Of a stretch of DNA of 64,000 bases, positions 35,784 to 45,170 are shown in pieces. Position 1 is the first letter of the stretch; each line of letters opens with the position of its first letter. This DNA comes from Brevundimonas subvibrioides ATCC 15264 (lineage in GTDB: Bacteria; Pseudomonadota; Alphaproteobacteria; Caulobacterales; Caulobacteraceae): positions 1 to 64,000 of the forward strand of contig NC_014375.1 of NCBI RefSeq assembly GCF_000144605.1. Direction: 5' to 3'. The notes under the pieces are model-generated. The model was not told where the DNA came from, searched no databases, and saw nothing but the letters and a program-made list of their open reading frames with translations. Both the position numbers and the translations under genes were made by a program.

Positions 35784-37286
35784 TTACGCCATCGTCGGGA
35801 TCACGAAGGAACTGTCGGCGTGCTCCAAGTCCGAGTCGGGCCAGCGGGCGGTGACGGTCTTGACCTTCGTCCAGAACTTCACGCCCTCCATGCCGTGCTG
35901 GTTGGTATCGCCGAAGGCCGAGCGCTTCCAGCCGCCGAAGGTGTGATAGGCGACCGGCACCGGGATGGGCACATTGATGCCGACCATGCCGACGTTGACC
36001 CGGGCAGCGAAGTCGCGCGCCGCGCGGCCATTCTGGGTGAAGATGGCGACGCCGTTGCCGTACTGGTGCTTCGACGGCAGGCTCAGCGCCTCCTCGAAGC
36101 TGGCGGCGCGGACGATCTGCAGCACGGGGCCGAAGATCTCCTCCTTGTAGGACTCCATCTCGGGCGTGACGTGGTCGAACAGCGACGGGCCGATGAAATA
36201 GCCGCGCTCGTGGCCCTGAAGGCTGAAGCCGCGGCCGTCGACGACCAGTTCGGCACCGTCCTTGACGCCCTGGTCGATCCAGCCCTCGACGCGGGCCTTG
36301 TGCTGGGCCGTGACGACGGGGCCGTAGTGGGCGCCGGCGTCGGTGGAGACGCCGACCCGCATGGTCGGGATCTCGGCCACCATCCGCTCGCGCAGTTCGT
36401 CGGCGGTCTTCTTGCCCACGGGAACGACGACCGGCAGGGCCATGCAGCGCTCGCCGGCGCTGCCATAGGCGGCCCCCGACAGGTCCTTGATCACCTGGTC
36501 CATGTCCGCGTCGGGCAGGACGATGCCGTGGTTCTTGGCCCCGCCCATGGCCTGGACCCGCTTATGGTTGGCCGCGCCGGTCTGGTAGACATAGTGGGCG
36601 ATGTCCGACGAGCCGACGAAGCTGATCGCATGGACCAGCGGATGCTCCAGGATGGCGTCGACCGCCGCCTTGTCGCCGTGGACGACGTTCAGCACCCCGG
36701 CGGGGGCCCCCGCCTCCATCATCAGCTCGGCCAGACGCACGGGCACCGACGGATCGCGCTCCGACGGCTTCAGGATGAAGGTGTTGCCGACCGCGATGGC
36801 CACGCCGAACATCCACATCGGGATCATGGCCGGGAAGTTGAACGGGGTGATGCCCGACACCACGCCCAGCGGCTGGCGCATCGAATAGACGTCGATGCCG
36901 GGGCCCGCGCCCCAGGTGTATTCGCCCTTCAGCGCATGCGGGATGCCGCAGGCGAACTCGATCACCTCCAGGCCCCGCTGGATGTCGCCCTTCGAGTCCG
37001 CGACCACCTTGCCGTGCTCCGACGACAGCAGTTCGGCCAGCTCGGTCATGTTGGCCTCGACCAGCCGCTTGAACTCGAACATCACCCGCGCGCGGCGCTG
37101 GGGGTTGGTCGAGGACCAGCCTTCGAAGGCGTTCTGCGCCGCCTGCACCGCGCGATCCATCTCGGCAACCGAGGCCAGCTGGACCCGCGCCTGGACCTCG
37201 CCCGTGTTGGGGTTGAACACGTCGGCGAACCGGCCGGACGACCCGGTGAAGGACGCGCCGTCGATGAAATGGTGGATGTCGCGCAT
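35784..37286 (-). CDS. mmsA: Methylmalonate-semialdehyde dehydrogenase (CoA-acylating)
   Basis: Converts methylmalonate semialdehyde to propionyl-CoA in valine and inositol breakdown, using NAD and CoA. The 500 residues include the cofactor stretch ITPFNFPAMIPMWMFGVAI, the SERDPSVPVRLAEL region, and the catalytic GSAGERCMALP cysteine. KFWTKVKTVTARWP near the end is typical of MmsA. The start at 37286 (MRDIHHFIDGASF) excludes an extension encoded by a palindromic repeat. A cobalamin adenosyltransferase gene lies just upstream, consistent with propionate/methylmalonate metabolism. Confidence 0.93.
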   Translation of the reverse strand: MRDIHHFIDGASFTGSSGRFADVFNPNTGEVQARVQLASVAEMDRAVQAAQNAFEGWSSTNPQRRARVMFEFKRLVEANMTELAELLSSEHGKVVADSKGDIQRGLEVIEFACGIPHALKGEYTWGAGPGIDVYSMRQPLGVVSGITPFNFPAMIPMWMFGVAIAVGNTFILKPSERDPSVPVRLAELMMEAGAPAGVLNVVHGDKAAVDAILEHPLVHAISFVGSSDIAHYVYQTGAANHKRVQAMGGAKNHGIVLPDADMDQVIKDLSGAAYGSAGERCMALPVVVPVGKKTADELRERMVAEIPTMRVGVSTDAGAHYGPVVTAQHKARVEGWIDQGVKDGAELVVDGRGFSLQGHERGYFIGPSLFDHVTPEMESYKEEIFGPVLQIVRAASFEEALSLPSKHQYGNGVAIFTQNGRAARDFAARVNVGMVGINVPIPVPVAYHTFGGWKRSAFGDTNQHGMEGVKFWTKVKTVTARWPDSDLEHADSSFVIPTMA

Positions 37287-37334
37287 GGCGTTTCCCTGGA
37301 CCTGAATGTTCTTGATTGGCGGGCGGTTTAGCCG

Positions 37335-37475
37335 ATCCTCCCCCCCAGGGGGAGGGGGACCGCCGCGTTCTTTACGCGGGGGTAGAGGGGGTAGGCCGCA
37401 GACATGGGCGTTTGCGTGGGCCCCCTCCGTCACTTCGCTTCGCTTCGTGCCACCTCCCCCAAGGGGGAGGATTAG
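37335..37475 (-). repeat. Dispersed palindromic intergenic repeat (GGGGAGGTGGCA type)
   Basis: Read on the minus strand, a hairpin TCCTCCCCC...GGGGGAGG is followed by GTGGCACGAAGCG, then TGACGGAGGGGG, and near the left end a second GC-rich palindrome (CCCCCTCCCCCTGGGGGGGAGGATC type). It fills the gap between mmsA and the adenosyltransferase and touches the latter's stop. A shorter relative occurs at 54995-55058 in the other orientation. Confidence 0.6.
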
Positions 37476-38048
37476 TCACCGCGTCGAACCGGGAACCCAT
37501 TTCACGTCGCCCGCGCCGTTCGCATTGGCGCGCCGGGCCGCCACGAACAGGTGGTCGGACAGCCGGTTCAGATAGCGCAGCGCCTCCGGCGTGACGGCCG
37601 CGCCCGCCTCCACGAGGCGGATGGTGTCGCGCTCGGCGCGCCGGGCGACCGTTCTGGCCAGGTGCAGATGCGCCGACAGGGGCGAACCGCCCGGCAGGAT
37701 GAAACTGTCCAGCGCTTTCAGGCTCTCGTTCATCCAGTCGATCTCGGCCTCCAGCCGTTCGACCTGAGACGCCACCATGCGCAGGGCCTCCCATTTCGGG
37801 GCGGGATCGAGCGGGGTGGCCAGATCGGCGCCCAGATCGAACAGCTCGTTCTGGATGCGCCCCAGCATGGCGTCGATGCGGTCGTTCTGGCCCGAATGCA
37901 GGCGCGCCACGCCGATCACGGCGTTCAGCTCATCGACCGTGCCGTAGGCTTCCACGCGGGGATCGCTCTTGGACACGCGTTCGCCCGAGGCCAGGCCGGT
38001 GTCTCCACCGTCCCCCGTGCGGGTATAGATCTTGTTCAGGACGACCAA
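37476..38048 (-). CDS. PduO-type cob(I)alamin adenosyltransferase
   Basis: Makes adenosylcobalamin from cob(I)alamin and ATP. The 190 residues start with NKIYTRTGDGGDTGLASGERV, the ATP-binding signature of the PduO family, followed by RVEAYGTVDELNAVIG, FILPGGSPLSAHLHLARTVARRAER and LNRLSDHLFVAARRAN. The cofactor is needed by methylmalonyl-CoA mutase, which would process propionyl-CoA made by the neighbouring MmsA. HIG1 protein gene lies 15 bases upstream in the same direction, suggesting co-transcription. Confidence 0.93.
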   Translation of the reverse strand: MVVLNKIYTRTGDGGDTGLASGERVSKSDPRVEAYGTVDELNAVIGVARLHSGQNDRIDAMLGRIQNELFDLGADLATPLDPAPKWEALRMVASQVERLEAEIDWMNESLKALDSFILPGGSPLSAHLHLARTVARRAERDTIRLVEAGAAVTPEALRYLNRLSDHLFVAARRANANGAGDVKWVPGSTR

Positions 38049-38063
38049 AGGCGTGTTCCTTGT

Positions 38064-38270
38064 TCAGCCGCCGTGGCTGGTCTTCCACCACAGCCCGGCC
38101 ATCAGCAATACGACCGCCGTGGCCTGCAGGACGACGCGCAGGCGCATCAGCCGGTTGGAGTTGGAGCGCGCATAGTCCCCGCCGCGGAACAGCGAATAGA
38201 TGCCGAAGCCCAGCACCACCGCGACGGCGAGGATGGCCAGCAGGATCAGGATGTTGAAGACGATGCTCAT
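38064..38270 (-). CDS. Twin transmembrane protein with HIG1-type domain
   Basis: A 68-residue protein with two membrane helices (about residues 4-24 and 46-62) joined by a basic loop (RGGDYARSNSNRLMRLRVV). This pattern matches the bacterial HIG_1 family, small inner-membrane proteins related to mitochondrial respiratory supercomplex factors. Its role here is unknown. The ATG at 38270 (MSIVFNILILLAIL) excludes an upstream in-frame extension. Confidence 0.85.
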   Translation of the reverse strand: MSIVFNILILLAILAVAVVLGFGIYSLFRGGDYARSNSNRLMRLRVVLQATAVVLLMAGLWWKTSHGG

Positions 38271-38403
38271 GAGCGCGTCCTTAATCCCGCTGAAGGCGCG
38301 ACGCCAGCGGCAGCCACGCCGCACCCTTTAACGCCTCGCGAACCGTAGTTGTCTGCGCAGCCCTAACCTTTGCCGTGCAGGATATCGGGGTCAGGAGCCC
38401 CGA

Positions 38404-39528
38404 TTGACCGACCGTGCCTTTCGAAATCTCGCCAATCTGCGCAAGTCCGCGTCCACCGCGCGCGTGCTGAACCTGCTGCACGTCTGGCGTCAGCATGGGC
38501 GCTCCGACGCGTGGAAATCCCAGCCCCTGTTCCGGAATCCCCTCCTGAACAAGGCCCTGATCATCAAGCACCGCCTGCGCCGCAACGAGATCGAACAGTT
38601 CCGTGTCCGCCGCTACGTCGCCACCAAGATCATCCTGCCGATCGACGACGGCGACCTGCGCGTGGGCGGCCGCTATCTGTTCGTTGACCAGATCGGGTTC
38701 GACAAGACGCTGGAGGAGAGCTTCGGCATCGCCCCGCACCATCCGGACCGGCGCACCCTGGCGCTGATCGACGAACTGCCGGGACTGGACCCCTTCCTGC
38801 TGCGCGAACAGCTGAGACGGAACGGCCAGACCCCGGCCGCCTGCTATTTCAACCTGTCCGAGGCCGATGTGGCGCGGATGACGGCCTTCGTGGCCGACGA
38901 GATCACGCCGCTGGTCGACCTGAGCCTGGGGTCGGACGTCGACCTGACGGCGGAGAACCCCGTGGCCCGGCTGACGGCCAAGATCATGTCCAACTCGGCC
39001 GGCGAGGACATGAGCGCGCTGGGCCAGACCCTTCAGCTCGCCCCCCACGAGTACGAGGAGGGCGTCTTCTGCTGGAAGGGGTTCCTCTACTACAAATGGG
39101 CCCTGCAGACGATCACGGGCCAGATCGGCGGCGTCGTCGACAGCGTGAGACGCGTCCGGGCGTCCGGCCGGGTGGACGCCGAACAGCATGCCGCGATCGA
39201 CCGTGCCCGCGAACAGGTCCGTCGTCGGATCCTGCTGACCTGCGAGGCCACGGCCGACATGCTGCGGGTCTATGACGACGCGTTCCGGGGCCTGACGCAG
39301 GAAGGCCGGCCCACGGCCTTCCGCGACTTCCTGCGCGACGCGCCGCTGCTGTTCTCCCGGCTCGGGGAGCGACTGGGCGCGGTCCAGCATATCGTCAGCT
39401 TCTGGTCCTACCGCATGGCGCCCGACAAGGCCCCGCCCAACGCCGACGAATTGATCGACCTGCTGTCTGACTTCGAGATGAGCCTGTCGGGGCGGGAGAG
39501 GCCGGACATTCTGGCCCTCGCGGCCTGA
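38404..39528 (+). CDS. Uncharacterised protein, first of a tandem paralogue pair
   Basis: A 374-residue soluble protein of no recognised family. It shares high similarity, without large gaps, with the next gene: SASTARVLNLL, KHRLRRNEI, LDPFLLREQLRR, the rare motif VFCWKGFLYYKW (about residue 222) and QHIVSFW are common to both. The TTG start at 38404 has CAGGAG upstream and matches the position of the ATG in the paralogue (TDRAFR versus SDRAVR). No signal peptide or membrane helix; mixed beta then helical pattern. Function unknown. Confidence 0.75.
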   Translation: MTDRAFRNLANLRKSASTARVLNLLHVWRQHGRSDAWKSQPLFRNPLLNKALIIKHRLRRNEIEQFRVRRYVATKIILPIDDGDLRVGGRYLFVDQIGFDKTLEESFGIAPHHPDRRTLALIDELPGLDPFLLREQLRRNGQTPAACYFNLSEADVARMTAFVADEITPLVDLSLGSDVDLTAENPVARLTAKIMSNSAGEDMSALGQTLQLAPHEYEEGVFCWKGFLYYKWALQTITGQIGGVVDSVRRVRASGRVDAEQHAAIDRAREQVRRRILLTCEATADMLRVYDDAFRGLTQEGRPTAFRDFLRDAPLLFSRLGERLGAVQHIVSFWSYRMAPDKAPPNADELIDLLSDFEMSLSGRERPDILALAA

Positions 39529-39638
39529 TGCCCGCAGGGGCGGGTCCCGGGGTCCCCCGGGGGCCAATGAAGGTTATCCTGTTGTAAAGCTGTAGCTTGT
39601 ATCGACAGACCAGGATCAATCCCTGGTAAGTAGCGTTC

Positions 39639-40754
39639 ATGTCGGATCGTGCCGTTCGGAGCCTTGAGAACCTCGAGCGTTCGGCGTCCACGGCCCGCGT
39701 GCTCAACCTGCTGAAGATCTCCAGGGAACATCGACACACGGCGGAATGGCGCGAGGCCCCGCTGTTCCAGACCCCAGCGCTGAACGCCTGCCTGCTGGTG
39801 AAGCATCGGCTGCGCCGCAACGAGATCGATTCCTTCCGGGGCCGCCGCCAGATCGCCACCAAGGTGATCGTTCCGATCGACAACGGCGAGCTCAAGTCCG
39901 GCGGGCGCTACGTCTTCGTCAATCAGATCAATTTCGAGATGACGCTGATGGAGGTGTTCGGCATCCCGCCCGAGCACCCCGACGTGACCACGCTTCGCCT
40001 GATCGACAAGCTGCCGTCCCTGGACCCCTTCCTCCTGCGCGAGCAGCTCAGGCGGTCCGGGATCGATCCGGCCCCCTGCTATTTCGCGCTCAGCGAGGCC
40101 GACCTGCAGAACATGCTCAACTTCGTGAAGGCCGAGATCACGCCCCTGGTCGCGCTGAGCATGGGCGGGGCCTCCGGCAACGGAAACTCCATCGAACGGA
40201 TGGCGTCCAAAATCCTGTCCAACGCCGGCGAGGACGGGATGGACGCCCTGGGCCAGACGCTGCGGCTGAACCCGGAGCAGTATCAGGAGGGCGTCTTCTG
40301 CTGGAAGGGCTTCCTGTACTACAAGTGGAGCCTGCGGAGCATGACGTCCCAGATCTCCGAAGTGGCCGACCGGGTGGCCTCGGTGAAACCCGTCGGCCCC
40401 GTGGACCAGGCTGCGCGCGACTATATCGCCCGGGGACGCCATGTCCTCCGGGCCCGGATCGTCAAGACCTGCGCGGCCGTACGAGCCACGCTCCAGGTGT
40501 ATGACGAGGCCTATGCCAGCCTGACGCGGGACGGCAATCCCTCGGGCTTTCGCGACTTCCTGCTGGAAGCCCCGTCCCTGTTCGCACGCCTGGGAGACCA
40601 GCTGGGGGCCATCCAGCACATCGTCAGCTTCTGGACGTTCCGGTTCGGTCCCCACGCGACGCCCGCCGGCGCGGAAGAACTGATGGACATCTTCATGGAT
40701 TTCGAGACCGGCCTGCGGGGCCGCGACGAAACCGAGGACGCGATCGCCGCCTGA
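39639..40754 (+). CDS. Uncharacterised protein, second of the tandem paralogue pair
   Basis: A 371-residue soluble paralogue of the preceding gene. The start MSDRAVRSLENLERSAST aligns with the first copy; shared blocks include LVKHRLRRNEID, IATKVIVPIDNGE, CYFALSEADL, VFCWKGFLYYKW and LGAIQHIVSFW. The 110-base gap contains a GC-rich hairpin (near 39540-39566) and a possible promoter, so the copies may be separately controlled. A strong bidirectional terminator follows. Function unknown. Confidence 0.75.
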   Translation: MSDRAVRSLENLERSASTARVLNLLKISREHRHTAEWREAPLFQTPALNACLLVKHRLRRNEIDSFRGRRQIATKVIVPIDNGELKSGGRYVFVNQINFEMTLMEVFGIPPEHPDVTTLRLIDKLPSLDPFLLREQLRRSGIDPAPCYFALSEADLQNMLNFVKAEITPLVALSMGGASGNGNSIERMASKILSNAGEDGMDALGQTLRLNPEQYQEGVFCWKGFLYYKWSLRSMTSQISEVADRVASVKPVGPVDQAARDYIARGRHVLRARIVKTCAAVRATLQVYDEAYASLTRDGNPSGFRDFLLEAPSLFARLGDQLGAIQHIVSFWTFRFGPHATPAGAEELMDIFMDFETGLRGRDETEDAIAA

Positions 40755-40756
40755 AC

Positions 40757-40790
40757 GAAAAAAGGCCGGCCCTGCGGCCGGCCTTTTTCC
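40757..40790. terminator. Bidirectional rho-independent terminator
   Basis: A-run, GGCCGGCC, loop CTGC, GGCCGGCC, T-run. The stem with poly-A before and poly-T after serves transcripts from both sides: the uncharacterised gene ending at 40754 and ahcY ending at 40816 on the other strand. Confidence 0.93.
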
Positions 40791-40815
40791 CGTCGGTGCG
40801 GCGTACCGCGACCGC

Positions 40816-42207
<1,392 letters not shown>

Positions 42208-42296
42208 GGGCTGCGGCTCTTTCCGGCCCCGGGGACCGTTGGCGTGAAATCGGATGGCGCGCGTATAGCCCCCAACCGGGCAACGAGCAAGATCAC

Positions 42297-42312
42297 ATAA
42301 GGATGTCCTTAT
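42297..42312. promoter_or_regulatory. Palindromic candidate operator ATAAGGA-TG-TCCTTAT
   Basis: Seven-base perfect arms flank TG in the divergent space between ahcY (about 90 bases away) and bioB. ArsR-type regulators of SAH and methionine metabolism (such as SahR) bind AT-rich palindromes near ahcY in several proteobacteria; this site has a comparable layout, but assignment to such a regulator is inference. It may control ahcY, bioB or both. Confidence 0.5.
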
Positions 42313-42368
42313 ATGTTGCCGACGGCGCACGACTTGGCGCGGCCGCTTCGGGAGGGTAGCAAGCCGCC

Positions 42369-43394
42369 ATGGCTGACGACGCATCCCCCCTTCGCCCCGC
42401 CCTCGCCGACCTGTCGGTTCCCCGTCACGACTGGACCCTGTCCGAGGTCGAGGCCCTGTTCGCACGGCCGTTCATGGAACTGGTGTTCGCGGCCGCCACG
42501 GTCCACCGCCGCTGGTTCGACCCCTCCGAGGTCCAGAAGTCGCAGCTGCTGTCGATCAAGACCGGCGGCTGTGCCGAGAACTGCGGCTATTGCTCGCAGT
42601 CCGCGTCCTTCGACACCGGGCTGAAGGCCGAAAAGCTGATGGACACCACCGCCGTGCTGGCCGAGGCCATGGCGGCGAAGGCCGGCGGGGCGTCGCGCTT
42701 CTGCATGGGAGCGGCCTGGCGGGAGCTCAAGGACCGCGATACGCCCAAGCTGGCGGCGATGATCTCGGGCGTGAAGGCCCTGGGTCTGGAAACCTGCGCC
42801 ACCCTGGGCATGCTGACGGCCGACCAGGCGCGCCAGCTGAAGGCGGCGGGCCTCGACTACTACAACCACAACCTGGACACCGGGCCCGACTACTATGCCG
42901 AGGTCGTCACGACCCGGACCTACCAGGACCGGCTCGACACGCTGGAGCACGTCCGCGACGCCGGGATGTCGACCTGCTGCGGCGGCATCGTCGGCATGGG
43001 CGAGCGCCGTCGCGATCGCGCGGGCCTGCTGCATGCGCTGGCGACCCTGCCGGTCCATCCCGACAGCCTGCCGGTCAATGCGCTGGTGCCCGTGACGGGC
43101 ACGCCGCTGGGCGAACGCGTGCTGCAGTCCGGCGAGATCGATCCGATCGAGTTCGTGCGGACCGTCGCCGTCGCGCGTCTGGTCTGTCCGAAGGCCATGG
43201 TGCGGCTGTCGGCCGGTCGCGAGACCATGAGCCCGGAGATGCAGGCCCTGTGCTTCCTGGCGGGGGCCAACTCGATCTTCGTGGGGGGCAAGCTGCTGAC
43301 GACGCCCAACCCGGAACAGGACGAGGATGCGCGGCTGTTCTCGCTGCTGGACCTGCGGCCGATGGCACCGACGGCGGCCGTTCAGACCGCCTGA
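42369..43394 (+). CDS. bioB: Biotin synthase
   Basis: A radical-SAM enzyme that inserts sulfur into dethiobiotin. The 341 residues include [14 protein letters not shown] with the SAM-cluster cysteines, [27 protein letters not shown], and [12 protein letters not shown]. The protein length and order of motifs are standard. It is divergent from ahcY and converges on the M23 peptidase gene with nine bases between stops. No other biotin gene is in the window. Confidence 0.96.
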   Translation: MADDASPLRPALADLSVPRHDWTLSEVEALFARPFMELVFAAATVHRRWFDPSEVQKSQLLSIKTGGCAENCGYCSQSASFDTGLKAEKLMDTTAVLAEAMAAKAGGASRFCMGAAWRELKDRDTPKLAAMISGVKALGLETCATLGMLTADQARQLKAAGLDYYNHNLDTGPDYYAEVVTTRTYQDRLDTLEHVRDAGMSTCCGGIVGMGERRRDRAGLLHALATLPVHPDSLPVNALVPVTGTPLGERVLQSGEIDPIEFVRTVAVARLVCPKAMVRLSAGRETMSPEMQALCFLAGANSIFVGGKLLTTPNPEQDEDARLFSLLDLRPMAPTAAVQTA

Positions 43395-43403
43395 CGGGTT
43401 CGA

Positions 43404-44774
43404 TCAGGAACGGGTCGTCGTCGCGGTCGCGGGGCGGAGCCCCTCGACGCTGGCGCGCATCACGGCCGGACGGCGCTCGCCGCCCGAGGCGATGATCCGG
43501 TCGATCCGCGACTTCTCGGCGCGGAAGGCCGCCAGATCGGAACCCGCCAACTGGACATTGTCCTCGACGCGAATGCTGCCGGGATTGATCCGCTGGCCAT
43601 TGCGCCAGAGTTCGTAGTGCAGGTGAGGGCCGGTCGAGGCACCGGTCGAGCCGACGTAGGCGATCACCTGGCCCTGGCTGACGCGCTGGCCGGCCCGGAT
43701 GCCCGAGCCATAGCGGGACAGGTGGCCGTAGCCGCTTTCCAGGCCGTTGGCATGACGCACGCGCAGCCAGTTGCCGTAGCCGCCCCAGCGACGGGCCTCG
43801 ACCACCACGCCGTCGGCGGGAGCGACGACGGGCGTCCCGGTTCCGGCGGCGAAGTCGATGCCCTGGTGCATCTTGCGGTAGCCCGAGATCGGATGCACGC
43901 GGAAACCGAAGCTGGAGCTGATCCGGGTCGCCCGGTCCAGCGGCGTCCGCATCATCGACGAACGCATGCTCTTGCCGGTGGCGTCGAAATATTCCGCCTC
44001 GCGCGCGCCGGGGCGCTGGAAGCGATAGAAGACGGCACCCTTCAGCTCTGCGTACAGCAGGTCGCCGGTGTCGATTGTGCGGCCGTTCTCGGTCACCGAG
44101 CGATCGAAGACCAGGGTGAACTCGTCGGCGGCACGGATATCGCGATCAAGGTCGAAGCGATGGCCGAACAGCTGGTTGGCCTTGCGGCGGATGGCGGCAT
44201 CGGCCCCCATGCGCTGGGCCGTCGCCGTCAGCGAGCCCTCGACATTGGCGCTGACCACCATCGTCTCGTGATTGACGCGTTCCTCGAGCGCCCGCAGGCG
44301 AAGCGCGCCGTCGAAGCTGCGCGACACGGTCAGCTGGCTGGCCGGACCCGTGCGCATCGTCAGGCCGATCAGGCGGGCGTCGCCGCGGCCGCCGCGCGGA
44401 TGCGAGATCGCGGTTTCAAAGCGCAGGCCGGCGCGCATCTGGCTGAGGTCAAAGGCATTGGACAGGGTGGCGGCGACGGCCGAAGCCTCTGCGGCACCGA
44501 TCCCGGTGCGACGCACGGCCTGTTCGAAGGTCTCGCCCCGGCGAATCTGGACGGGAATGGCTTCGGGTGCGGTCAGTCCGGCGGGCGTCCCGGCGGATTC
44601 AAAGGCCCGGGCTTCCAGCGAAGCCATCTGTTGGGGGGTCAGTTCGGGAACCACCTCAGCCTGGGCGGGTTGGTACACCCGACCCGCGAGCATCGCCACC
44701 GACACGGCTGCCACGGCTGTGAGCAGGTGCGGTGCAAAACGCATCGGCTGGCGGCGCGGATCGAACTGGGCCAT
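43404..44774 (-). CDS. M23/LytM family peptidase (cell-wall endopeptidase)
   Basis: A 456-residue envelope protein. An N-terminal hydrophobic segment (about residues 14-33) acts as signal or anchor. A LysM/OapA-like region (about 75-115: IPVQIRRGETFEQAVRR) precedes a middle beta domain and the C-terminal M23 domain, with zinc ligands in MHQGIDFAAGTGTP and GPHLHYELWRNG (HxH). Such proteins cut peptidoglycan crosslinks or activate amidases. The metal ligands look complete, so it is probably active. Confidence 0.88.
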   Translation of the reverse strand: MAQFDPRRQPMRFAPHLLTAVAAVSVAMLAGRVYQPAQAEVVPELTPQQMASLEARAFESAGTPAGLTAPEAIPVQIRRGETFEQAVRRTGIGAAEASAVAATLSNAFDLSQMRAGLRFETAISHPRGGRGDARLIGLTMRTGPASQLTVSRSFDGALRLRALEERVNHETMVVSANVEGSLTATAQRMGADAAIRRKANQLFGHRFDLDRDIRAADEFTLVFDRSVTENGRTIDTGDLLYAELKGAVFYRFQRPGAREAEYFDATGKSMRSSMMRTPLDRATRISSSFGFRVHPISGYRKMHQGIDFAAGTGTPVVAPADGVVVEARRWGGYGNWLRVRHANGLESGYGHLSRYGSGIRAGQRVSQGQVIAYVGSTGASTGPHLHYELWRNGQRINPGSIRVEDNVQLAGSDLAAFRAEKSRIDRIIASGGERRPAVMRASVEGLRPATATTTRS

Positions 44775-45170
44775 CGGTCCCCGGCAAACAACGACGCCAC
44801 ACGGCGACTGGTTCTACGAAAAGCAAGGATCGCGCCGGAGAGCCCCCCAATCGCGAAGCAAGCCCTATAACTCGCCGATCGCAGGATGGGAAGCAGGTTC
44901 GTTACAAACCATTAACCGCCGTGATCCCATCGGGTAGAAACATGGCTATCCAGGTATTTCTACAGTGGTCGCGACAGTCTATCGCCAAGCTATGATCCGC
45001 TTTGCTGTTCGCTGCGACACGTCCCGGCCCGAGGGTGCGGGAGGCTTCATTCAACGTGGCTATCGCGCCACTCATTGTGGCAGCGCCGCAACGCAAAGCC
45101 GAACCCCCTCCTCTTCCGGTCTTCTGGCACGGCTGGCTGTGCCAGACCGGGCCGACGCAACGGCCCAGGC
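44775..45170. other. Divergent intergenic region between M23 peptidase and YdbH-like genes
   Basis: Nearly 400 bases of somewhat lower GC. Short open frames appear, including a 17-codon plus-strand frame from 44942, but none has convincing coding features. A TTAC/TTAAC pair near 44901-44916 loosely resembles half-sites of the cell-cycle regulator CtrA, but spacing is not right. Promoters for both genes must lie here; none is clear. Confidence 0.4.

Noticed and set aside
44901..44916. Possible CtrA-binding site (TTAC/TTAAC pair)
   Set aside because: Spacing is six rather than seven bases and one half-site is imperfect.
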